A model generated the notes under the pieces. The model searched no databases. It saw only the letters and a program-made list of their open reading frames with translations, and had not been told where the DNA came from. A stretch of 64,000 nucleotides of DNA. Source: Mytilus edulis (Eukaryota > Mollusca > Bivalvia > Mytilida > Mytilidae). The first letter of the stretch is position 1, and each line of letters begins with the position of its first letter. Location: assembly GCF_963676685.1 (NCBI RefSeq), contig NC_092349.1, positions 54,821,232-54,885,231 on the forward strand, read 5' to 3'. Below are positions 31,843 through 42,130 of this stretch, in pieces. A program made the translations under genes and the position numbers.

Positions 31843-33240
31843 GAACAATCAGAATTTTCCCATGTCTGATTGGTGTTAGACAAGGAGAAAACGTGTCTCC
31901 CTTTCCTTTTTTTATTTTATTTTTTTGAACGATTTGGAACGATATTTTAGAAATTCATCTGGTATTCCTTCAAAACTTTTAAAGGAAAAATTTCTAAACG
32001 AACTTCATATATTTTTTCAATTGTTCGTAATTCTGTATGCTGATGATAGTTTAACTGTTACAGTATTTTTTCAGAAAAAATTTAAAGAAGGCTTGAAAAA
32101 TTCCTTAGATGTTTTCAAGTTGTACTGCGAAAATTGGAAACTTGGGGTGAATGTTAAGAAAACTAAAGTAATGGTATTTAGCTACAGGAAAAATAAACAA
32201 AATCTGAAATTTACATTGAATAATGATTTACTTGAAATGGTTGATACATTTTCGTATTTGGGTGTCATTTTCAAATATAATGGTATTTTTATACCAAAAA
32301 GAAACTTGCAGATCAAGCCCAAAAGGCACTGTTTTATATTTACAAAATAATACGAAATGAATCTTACCTATTGATCTACAATTTAAACTTTTTGATTTTA
32401 TGATAGAACTTACCTTACTGTATGGTTCTGAAGTTTGGGGCATTGAAAACCTGAAAATTATCGAAAAGACTCACTTGAAATTCTGCTAAAGGGCGCTGAA
32501 AATTAGAAACATTATGCCTAATTTTACGGTTTACGAATGCGTAGATTTCCTCTATAGATAAAGGTGCAAATTAGAATGATTATATATTGGTGTAAAAAAT
32601 GAATCAAAGCTATGCAGTTGATTGTACAGACTGATGCTTGATTTAAAGCCTAATACTAAATATACCTTTAATTGGGTAAATTGTATAGAAGCAATAATAT
32701 TAAACGGTACTGATGTTGGATATATTTTTACTAATCAACCAAGATTCTGTCATAAAATATACTTTAAACAAATACTTTGTGATCAGTTTGTACAACAGTG
32801 GTTTAGTAATACTGAAAACTCATCAGGAGGACAGTTTTACTCTATACTTAAATATTTAAGATTTTATTTTAGAAACATACCTTCTAAAACTTTCTGAATA
32901 TAGCAGGCTTTGGATCACACACGTGTTCAAATCTGCGTCTGCCTAACGAAACAAGGCAGATGGCAAAATATACCTAGGCATGATAGAATATCTACTTTGT
33001 GTAGGAGTAATATTGGTGATGAATTTTATTTATTATTTAAATGTACTAATCAAAATATTGTTGTATTAAGGGAAAGTTTCTACCAAGCTACTACACAGTG
33101 AATCCTAATTACAAAAAAGGAAGGTCTTCTCTCAATATTTAATGTACAACTGTATAAACAACATTCTGTAATTATCAAAAACATTGCCAATATGTTCTGA
33201 AAATGTTGAAAAACATAACTTCACATTTGACAAAGACAGA
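31843..33240 (+). pseudogene. Non-LTR retrotransposon B, 5'-truncated and decayed
   Basis: It begins within the reverse transcriptase at IGVRQGENVSPF (about 31870). NDLERYF, LYADDSLTV (about 32034-32060), FKLYCENWKLGVNVKKTKVMVF and VDTFSYLGVIF follow. Next comes a thumb and C-terminal part with LLYGSEVWGIENL-type wording (about 32410). The last part has GRWQNIPRHDRISTLC and DEFYLLFKC near 32955-33050. It is frameshifted repeatedly. It interrupts LINE A just after that element's ETGRY motif, so it is younger than A. Typical 5' truncation explains the missing endonuclease. Confidence 0.88.
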
Positions 33241-33849
33241 CACTTGCCTATGAATAACGAGTCCATATGTTGGCCTCTAGATGTTATTTGTGATTTTTAT
33301 TTTTGTTAATAGGTTACTGTTTCATTGTTTTAACGGCTCCAAAACTTCTTTAATATAATTACATTTGGTTTCTTTTTAGTTTTATTCAAACAGGTTCATT
33401 GGTATTGTCATTTTTGGAATGTTTATTTAATGTATGTTACTTATTTCATAGCAGATTTGGTGGTAATACACCTGAAAACTAAACTTTCGAAATCTATCCG
33501 TTACGATGTCAGATCTTTAGGTTGGAGGGTCTATCTACAATTTCCCTGTATTTTCTCTTCCGTAAAACACATGGTTTTCACTTGCTGCAGAATGCAATTG
33601 CTGACATCTTGTAAGGGTCGCTAATGATCTCCTAGAGCATTAAATCAGATATCTTTAATTTCTTCTACTGGTACCAATTGCAAGTAATTAAAACAGCAGC
33701 ACGTTGTACCAGTAATTTCGAAATTGAAAGAGACATCGAACTTACTTGTAAATCGTTGAATCAGTAATCGCATTCGGCATTCAAAATATTCAGACACATT
33801 TGAAATCATTGTTATATTAAAATTCAAATAAATAAATACCTAATGTTTG
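33241..33849. other. Spacer between LINE remnants
   Basis: 600 bases of AT-rich sequence without a recognised domain. It may be decayed retroelement sequence. Confidence 0.4.
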
Positions 33850-35520
33850 TTATAATGTATAACTAACTATTAGACAATTAATTAGACCTATTATATTAGG
33901 TAGTGTCTTATCTAAACTATTTACGTCTATATTAACAAGTCGCTTACTGGCGTGGTCAGAAGACGAGGAAAAATTAATTGATAACCAATTTTCATTCTGA
34001 CCAGGCCGTTCAACTATAGATGCAATTTTTGTTATCCATGGAATTATTACACATGTCCTGCAACATAAAATGAAACTGTGTTGTACCTTTGTGGATTTCC
34101 GTAAAGCATTTGATAAACTAAGCAGACGGATCTTATTATATAAACTTCTACAAAATGGTGTCAGTAGCAAATTCGTTAATATGATCAAATCTATTTATTC
34201 TTCTGTCCGGCTACGAGTTAGATCTGGTGGTTTACTTCGGACGCAATTAACAATTTACTTGGTGTGAAACAAGGGGACCCATTGTCTCCCTTATTATTTT
34301 TGTTCTTAATCAATGATATTATAGAAGATATGTCCGTAAATATGCTAGTGATGACGTTGTACAACTCAATGGTTTTCTAATATACTTATTTTTTTTCGCT
34401 GATGACAGATAGTGGACTCTTACGTGTATTTGGGTATGCTACTTCATTATAATGGAAAATTCTTAACATACCCCAAAAAGATTATCTCAACAGGGATCAA
34501 GAGCGCTTTCGTCACTTCTGAACTCTTTAAAACATGTGTTTTTATTCACAAGTCAAGAATGTCTACTGTTTGATAGTATGATTGGTTCCGTATTAAACTA
34601 TGCATCTGCAATGTGGGGTTTTCACCGTGCAAATGATATAGAGCAAATACACAACTGTTTCTGTAGATTTGTTTTAAAACTAGGTAAAAATGTTCCTTTA
34701 AGTTTTTTATGTGGTTAACTAGGTCATTTGCCTATTTGTGTCTCAAGAAAACAAATTATTTTGAAATATTGGCTTCATATTATTGTAAATAAGCCACCTA
34801 TTGTTTATGATGTTTATCAACTTTTATTAGAAGATGCAAACAATGGTAAAAAGAACTGGGCGTCTAGTGTTCGTGATTTATTGTTTAATCTTGGTTTGAA
34901 CTATGTTTGGCCTGCACAGAATTATGTATATATACAGTTAGATGTTATAAAAACTCGTATAAAGGACCAGTATTTACAAACTTGGTATGCATCAATAAAT
35001 GATTGTGAAAAACTGTGTATTTATAAACACCTCAAAACAGACTTTGTAATAGAGAATTATTTAGATTTTTTATTAATAGTAACTTACTTACAAAATTGAG
35101 AAGTGGTACTTTGAAACTGAATTTGAAATTAGGGCGATATAAAATTATTCCTAGACATATGCGTCTATGTGAATGCTGCAATATGGCTTGTATTGAAAAT
35201 GAATACCACTTCGTACTTGTATGTCCAGCCTACATAACTGTGAGACAAGAACATTTGCCAAAATATTATTGTTCTTGGCCAAATAATTTTAAACTTTTTC
35301 ATTTAGTTCAAGCAAAATCAAAATCAATCACAATGATACTGTGTAACTATCTGAAATATGTTTGGAAAATTAGATCATGTATTGTGAATTAATTGTACCT
35401 TTATCGTATTATGTATTGTTCTCTGCTATCTGTTGTTTTGTCACATTGTATATACTTGTTTATGTATTGCCATAGCATATTATTTATGCTTTCGCAAATA
35501 AAATATTCATTCATTCAACT
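33850..35520 (+). pseudogene. Non-LTR retrotransposon C, 5'-truncated and decayed
   Basis: Plus-frame blocks are IDAIFVIHGIITHVLQHK, FVDFRKAFDKLSRRILLYKL (motif A, about 34085-34145), GVKQGDPLSPLLF (about 34261) and a decayed FADD in place of YADD (about 34394). Downstream are SVLNYASAMWGFH (about 34590), LGRYKIIPRHMRLCECC and ENEYHFVLVCPAY (about 35125-35230), a zinc-knuckle-like C-terminal end. The element ends in AAATAAAATATTCATTCATTC near 35500-35515, a typical LINE 3' tail. The family differs from A and B. It has stops and frameshifts throughout the middle. Confidence 0.88.
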
Positions 35521-36250
35521 ACATGGTTTGTCGTTGAGTTATTATTATTATTATTTACGGTACTTGTATAGCGCTTAATACCTAAATAGACATTTACTCT
35601 AAGCGCTTTACTAAGCGAGCTATTTATTTGACTCTCAGCTAAATGACGATTTATCTGAGAACAGAAACTGATTAATGAACCTCCTAATTCAGGAAGACTA
35701 GCTGGTTTCGATGCCCAGGATGGTATGAGGCATTTTTGTCGTTGGTGCGAAAATTTCTGCCGATGTAGAACAAAATCGACTGACAACTATTTCGAAGAGG
35801 TTCGCATTTTTTTAATCAAGAAAAAGAAGTTACAATAAATGATAAATAATAATTTGAACGTAAAAAGAATAATGAAACAAAACATACATTCTCAAACAAT
35901 TTCTGATCTAAGTTTTTTCAAATTTTTCGAAGTTTTGAACTTATCTATTAAAGAGAGTTCACAATTTGGCGAGTCAGCTTTAATTCGAGCTTATATATAA
36001 CATTATACTCGTTAATGATATTGCAACGTCACTTTGTTTTTGGTAATGTTAGCAGAATATCGAACTGTCCCGACACGAAGGCTAAGTTTTATAAGAACAG
36101 ATGTGTATATCAATTAGTATGTCCAAAGTTATATAATAAATATTGACCTGCTTGTGATGTTAATTAAATTCATAACTAATTAGAGACTTGTTCTATCAAG
36201 AGATTGTTATTAATTCATTTGTATAAATTTGACAATTAGACAGAAAGTGT
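35521..36250. other. Repeat-like sequence and AT-rich spacer
   Basis: A short TTA microsatellite at about 35537-35556 is followed by a phrase pair TAGCGCTTAATACC and TAAGCGCTTTAC suggesting an interspersed repeat. The remainder to 36250 shows nothing. Confidence 0.45.
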
Positions 36251-36254
36251 TTAA

Positions 36255-37196
36255 AGCCTCGGTCACACCTTACCGGATAGCACGAACGGACGCCTAACGG
36301 ATGAAAGTAAAAGTTGTCCGTTGACAAAATTGTTATCCGTTGGGAGTCCGTTGATGTACTGAACGAATAAAACGGACGTCGTGTAACGGATGCATAACGG
36401 ACACACACCGGATATGCAACGTACGAGAAACGGAAACGTACCGGACAGAACGGATGTCGAACGTACATCCAACGGACGAGTACCGCATAAAACGGACACC
36501 TAACGGAAGCATACTGGATAAAACGGATGAACAAGATTTACGGAAAAATCAAAGGCGACAATAATAATACATGTAAATCGCACAAATATTCAAATTGTTT
36601 CTGTGTAACTGGTTTTGGTTTGTTCTTCAAAATTCCACCAAAGGGCAGTGTCTGGCCTGAATAAGAACTGCTTGATTGTGAAGACGTTCCTATACTCTAA
36701 GATCGATTATGAATTCATGAACCTTAAAAAATCTGACATACCAATAATTGGCATTTCTCACGCGAAATTTTCAATTGGCATTTATCCGTTTCAGATCCGT
36801 TCATCATCCATTTTATCCGTTATACGTCCGGTAGAAGTCCGTTTCTCATCCGTTTTATCCGTTAAACGTCCGGTAGAAGTCCGTTGGTGAATTCATCTTC
36901 CAGACCTCCAACGGATGTATAACGGACACGTAACGGATACAACACGGAAACGAAACGGACGAGTACATGTACCGTACAAAACGGACGTTCAACGGACATT
37001 TTATCCGTTGGACGTCCGTTCAAAGTTTTGAACATGCTCAAAATTTTCCACCGGACAGAACGGACGTCGACGGATAAAACGTACGCTTAACGGACATGCA
37101 ACGGATATGGACGGACGTCTAACGGACTTAAACGGATTGAAAAAAAGTTATCCGTTAGGCGTCCGTTCGAGCTGTCCGGTAAGGTGTGACCGAGGC
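36255..37196. mobile_element. Foldback element with AGCCTCGGTCACACC ends and AACGGAC-type arrays
   Basis: The left end AGCCTCGGTCACACCTTACC is mirrored by the right end GGTAAGGTGTGACCGAGGC. Flanks are TTAA at 36251-36254 and TTAA at 37197-37200, a clean candidate target duplication. The interior arms consist of dozens of degenerate copies of AACGGAC(G) on the left and mixed GTCCGTT/AACGGAC on the right. The middle (about 36540-36780) is ordinary AT-rich sequence. No transposase is encoded. The TTAA target is what piggyBac-type and some other transposases use, but the family is unknown to me. Confidence 0.88.
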
Positions 37197-37871
37197 TTAA
37201 GCAGGAAATAAAAAAAAAAGAAAACGCCGTGTTTTTTAAAAATAATTTAAAATTAACGATTGACGCTCAATAAAGTATCAGATATTACACGCAAAAGAAG
37301 AAGAAAGACGAAATACCAAATCAAATGTTGTACATGTAGTATATAATATTGCATGATCCCTTTAAAAGTGAAGTAATAGTTTCCGACCTAGTTTGCTATA
37401 ATGTTTTATCTTCAATTTGTACATTTTCTCTGTTATCTTACTGCTTAATATTTTAAAGATCATATACAGGACTTGATACTCGAATGTATTAGGCAAAGAG
37501 GTCGTATATTAGTGCAGCAACGCCAAGTGCTAAAGTCCATCCGCGTCAAATTATCAACGAAATGCACGCCACTTTATTCATACAACCAAACAACTATCCA
37601 AATGTTTTGTACGCGTAAAAGTAGTTTGAGATCTCACAAAACATGTTTAACCCCGCCGCATTTTTGTGCCTGTCCCAAGTCAGGAGCTTTGAACTGTGTA
37701 AGTCTTGTATGCTTTTTGTTTTTAAATTTAATTCATTTATATGTTTTGGAATTGAGTATGACATCTATTTTCACTGAATTAGTACACTTATTTACATCAT
37801 ATTATCAACCAAAAAAAAAAACACAACACCAAACAAAAAACATACAAGACAAATTTCTAACAAAAAAGAAA
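37197..37871. other. Spacer with a short repeat fragment
   Basis: AT-rich. Around 37650-37690 the words CCCCGCCGCA..TTGTGCCTGTCCCAAGTCAGGAGC match the end of the GAAGATGTGG repeat family (minus orientation). No gene is supportable. Confidence 0.5.
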
Positions 37872-37980
37872 AAATGGCATTTTTGTATACTGACTTTATC
37901 AGCTCGAATATCTGCTCGCCCTAGAGGGTTCGCTTGATATTCCTACCGATTAAGTCAGTATTAAAAACAAAAATGCCATT
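37872..37980. repeat. Long palindrome 6
   Basis: AATGGCATTTTTG arms are separated by TACTGACTT..ATC words that also pair. The tip is GCTCGCCCTAGAGGGTTCGC. The right arm has a small AAAAAC insertion. It has the same overall design as the other palindromes. Confidence 0.85.
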
Positions 37981-39030
37981 ATGCTATAAAAATATTATTA
38001 TTGAGCTTTTTTTTCGAATTCTTATAAAAAGTTCCTCAACGTTTTTTTACCCTGTTGTTTTCTCTACAGCTCGCCGAAGTGATCACAACGAGCACACATC
38101 ACTACAATTCGTGTTTTAATATGTAAGTAATGCCCTCTGTGGGTGGTAAGTCTAAATTCGTCTATTGGTTGATGGAATTGTGGACAAATTTAACACATCA
38201 TGAACATAGAAAGTGCAAATGTTGGACCATCTATTTCACTACAAAGAGGGTATGTGAAGGTGACAAATTATACAAATATATGAATATGTATGACTGGCTT
38301 TAAAAATGCAAAACTAGATTGTATTCGTTTTAATTCTCATTTTTTAATATGCAATTGTTTTAAATAAATGTTTGAACATCAACTTGGTCAAACATTTGGA
38401 ATGTGGAATAACCCAAGGTAAGTCAGATAGAAGTATGGTTTATAAGTACAAATGTATTGGAAGATGTGGTATGAGTGCCAATGAGACGTCTCTCCATCCA
38501 AATAATAATTTATAAAAGGAAACCATTATAGGTCAAGGTACGGCCTTCAATACGGAGCCTTGGCACACACCGAACAACAAGCTATAAGGCATGGAAAGTC
38601 GTTATATTAGGATCAATTATGATTTGATAAAAATATCACACAAGGAGAGGCAAATCGAGATATAAATCAAACAATTAAGTGACTTTGAAATAATAAACAG
38701 TGCAGATAAATTTGAACAAAACAACAGCCGGTGTTCGAAAAAAAACCACCTAGCATATATGAACAATATAAACATTCTTTGTGACAACAATTTCAGATTG
38801 ACATAGACTATCGAACAATCTCTTGTGCGTCAAGACAACTGAGAGCTTTTTAAACTTCGGTTGCTCTCAACTCCTTGGACTGATTATCCAGTGCCTCTCT
38901 ACCGATGTCATTGATTCCATACACTGGCCCTGCAACGTACTTATCAAAATATATGTTGCGTTTTTAAGTCTCCTGAGTATATAAGCGATAACATGAACAT
39001 GATTTGAAAATGATATGCAGTACACAGTGA
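37981..39030. other. Intergenic with one dispersed repeat
   Basis: It contains a GAAGATGTGG second-subfamily copy at about 38460-38600 (plus). The rest shows no gene. Confidence 0.5.
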
Positions 39031-39033
39031 AGA

Positions 39034-39295
39034 TCACTTCTAACCTCTCATTAGAACTGCCAGGAGAACTGTCATAGAACTGTTCTAACCTGTCCTAGAA
39101 CAGTTCTACCTAGAACAGTTCTACCCTAGAACTGTCAGAATCAGTTCTAGGTAGAACTGACTAAATCAGTTCTAGGTAGAACTGTCAGGATCAGTTCTAG
39201 GGTAGAACTGTCTAAATCAGTTCTAACCGTAGAACTGTCAGCAGAACTGACTAAATCAGTCAGGACTGTAGAACAGTTCTAAACTGACGTCACTG
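39034..39295. repeat. AGAACTG/CAGTTCT motif array
   Basis: About 260 bases made of AGAACTG, CAGTTCTA and fused AGAAC(T/A)GTTCT copies in both orientations, spaced by short words such as TCAG, GACTAAAT and CCTAGG-like joints. The composition is unlike the AT-rich surroundings. The array can fold on itself in many registers. Terminal repeats were not clear. Confidence 0.85.
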
Positions 39296-40259
39296 CAGTA
39301 AGGGCACTTTATAATTTAGAAGAAATAAATCACTTCCAATTACTTTGCTATATAATAGCAGATTTTCTATATTTCTTTCTGATCATACGTTACATGTACA
39401 AATATCGAAGTGAATAGGAGGTTATCCAACTCATCGGAGAAATATTTTTATAAGATTGCATAGGAAACATCATTGTTTACGTTTCTTCGTTCCCCGGTTT
39501 TAACAGTCTCTTCATACATGTCATAAATATATCTCTGCATTTAATTCATGGAATTTTAATCGTAATTTACCTTGTTTGCCTTGGATTTACATTCATTTAA
39601 GATTCTGTTTTGACAAATGTTCATACGAAAATTGTACAGTGGATGAATTATGGGATATTAATGATAAAGGTGTTGTACTATAACGTAAAAAACTATATTC
39701 ATTTGCACCTTCTCGTCAATTTAACCAGACTTATCCATAACGGTTATAAATGATATCTGGGAGTCTGAAACTCAGAAAAATATACTCATCTGAACATGAA
39801 TGAAGCATTTGCCACTGGACGTTCGGCTACAAACAAAATCATGCATTTTTCTTTGCCTTCTTCCATTTGTCTTCAAATTATATTAACAGTATACTATTCC
39901 AAGAAGAGAACTTCCCATACATGTACTTTTTATTTTAAAATAAAGTATATGAATCAGTCATGTGAGTGTTGGATGATGCCGTAAAATAGTTTAAATGTTT
40001 TGTTTAAAAAAAAAACATCACAAACTAACTGACTGAAAAAGTCACTTTAGTGACGGTTCATTATTATGGATACAGAGAGAAAATAAGGGTGCGCTAAATT
40101 TTTAGATATGTTATAAATACACCTTACCGCTATTTGTCTGCCATTACTGGATATCGCACAGGTTCCCGTAAAAATTTGACATCATAAAACAAAATATCTG
40201 ACGCCACAATGGAAAAGTGATTGTTGTATGCTTCAAAAGTTCAAGAGGCCAGGTCAGCC
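39296..40259. other. Intergenic, nothing recognised
   Basis: AT-rich; no exon or known repeat was recognised. Confidence 0.4.
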
Positions 40260-41780
40260 AGGATTAGCAATAAGGTGTATTGTGTTCCAAAGTTGGTGTC
40301 ATTTTTATCATACGATCCGTCCTGACATAGAAATATTATTAGTTTACAATGAGGCCATATATATTAACATGATTAGTGTAAATAAGTTCAGTTTTGGTTG
40401 ATATGATCAAATAATTTTGTTAAAACGACTCAGTCTGATACATGTATATCGAAACTCCTGAAATTTGTTTACAATTCAATATTTTGAATAAAAAGAGGAC
40501 TTGCAGAAAATTGCTGGTACTCTAAATTGATGTGAAATTTTTTTGTAGCCAATGTGTTACAATATTGCTGTCATTTGAATTATACAATCCATCGTGATAT
40601 GTAACTACATGTATAAGTGATTTACTATGCAGCTATATATATATATATTAAGATTGACCTTATAAAGTGTAAATATGGTCAGTTTTGGTTGATGCTGTCA
40701 CATATGGTCAGTTTTGGTTGATGCGGTCAAATATGGTCAGTTTTCATGGTTTTGGTTGATGCAGACAAATAATTTTGTTATATCCATGAGTCAGTCTGAG
40801 ATATCAAAACTACTGAAATTAGTTTACGATTAAAAATTTTGATTAAAAAGAGGACATGCTGGCACTTTAAACTGATGCGAGCATAATTTTGTTTTCCAAT
40901 GTTGCTTTCCTTTATCATGTTTATACTGAACAATCCATCCTGATATAAAAATATAAGCACGCGTAATATAAAATTCTACTCGGAACAATAGTCCCCAATA
41001 TTCATGCAATAACCCTATAATATAGATCATTTGTATTATAATGATTATACACTCCATCCTTACATAAAAATATTACAGATTTACTAATATGCGACTATAA
41101 GAGTTGTATAAAAAAGAGCAAATATGGTCAGTTTTGGTTGATGTGGTCAAATATGGTCAGTTTTGGTTGATGCTGTCAAATACGGTCAGTTTTGATTGAT
41201 ACAGACAAATAATTTTGTAACATGAGTCAGTCTGAGGTATGAAAACTACTGATATTTGTTTCTGATGCGATATTTTGAATAAAAATAGGAAATTCTGGCA
41301 CCCTCAATTAATGCGAGAAAAAAAATTGTGGTCATTGATTTCCAATATTGCAGTTATTTATATACTACAGTCCCTCTCGAACTAAAATTATAACTGAATT
41401 GCTGTGCAACTATATAGATTTACATAATATAAAGCAAATATGGTAAGTTTTGGTTGATGCAGTCAAAAGATTTTATTACACGACTCAGTCTGCAGTATAA
41501 AAAACTACTGATATTTGTTAATGATTCAATATTTTGAATAAAACAAGGACATGCTCATTGGAGGATCAAGGGGAGGGGTCTAGGGGTTGGAACCCCACTT
41601 TTTTTTAACATCAATGCATATGAATGGGAGCATATAGTTGGACCCCCAGCCTGGATCTAGCTGCCCCTGCATGCTGGCACTATAAATTGATGTGAACAAT
41701 TACATTTTTTTTCCAAAATTGCTGTTACTTGTATATTACAGTCCCTCTAGACCTATTTTGTTATGTGATAATGATAATGT
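40260..41780. repeat. Tandem array of long diverged units
   Basis: At least four units, each containing GGTCAGTTTTGGTTGATG, then AAATAATTTTGTTA, CAGTCTGA, AAACTACTGA, a GATTCAATATTTTGAATAAAA word and GGACATGCTGGCAC. The phrase AAATAATTTTGTTA-type starts near 40410, 40770, 41209 and 41467, so unit length varies (about 260-440). A 29-base subunit with the GGTCAGTTTTGGTTGATG phrase is itself repeated two to three times at 40675-40760 and 41120-41200. Confidence 0.85.
41556..41669. mobile_element. Small non-autonomous transposon with 6-bp target duplication
   Basis: 114 bases inserted in the tandem array, flanked by CATGCT at 41550-41555 and 41670-41675. The empty site CATGCTGGCAC is seen in another unit near 40855. 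The ends CATTGGAGGATCAAGGGG and CCTGGATCTAGCTGCCCCTG are imperfectly inverted (shared GATC(C)AGG core). No protein is encoded. Confidence 0.8.
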
Positions 41781-41817
41781 AACACATCCACAAAAGAAAA
41801 TCACTGAATTACATGCT

Positions 41818-42130
41818 CCTGACTTAGAACAGGCACATACATGCAGAATATGGCGGGGTTAACAGGTTAAACATGTTCTCTAAGGCAGCAACCATTTGAT
41901 TTTCGGGGGGGGGGGGGGGGGGGGCTATGGTTTTTTTTTCTGTACAAACTTTTTTTTCGACTATGGCGAAGAACAATCTATTTTTTTTAGCGACAAACCG
42001 AAAACAATTTTTTTCTTTCAATTTTAGCATTACATATAGTGGCAGCTGAGGATGAAACAAACAATTTTTTTTTCTCAGGGTCCAAAACAAAATTTTTTTT
42101 CACTAAAAACTGGAAACACTTTTTTTTCCA
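41818..42130. repeat. Dispersed repeat with poly-G and periodic poly-T runs
   Basis: It includes an uninterrupted run of 20 G (41905-41924), followed by six or more T7-T10 runs spaced roughly 25-40 bases. The minus-strand frame shows a proline run that is only the poly-G. Its left part matches the CTGACTTAG(A/T)ACAGGCA phrase also present at 58385. Confidence 0.7.

Noticed and set aside
30800..32060. CTGATGA words within YADD-encoding sequence
   Set aside because: They encode the reverse transcriptase active site; no hammerhead pairing is present.
37473..37937. 154-codon open frame on the plus strand
   Set aside because: It runs through a dispersed repeat and into the left arm of a palindrome; no domain is visible.
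40260..41780. Tandem array considered as a CRISPR-like or centromeric array
   Set aside because: Units are long and drift throughout, with no repeat-spacer pattern; only four units are present.
41824..42090. Open frame with a proline run and lysine-rich stretches
   Set aside because: It is created by the poly-G and poly-T runs of a dispersed repeat.
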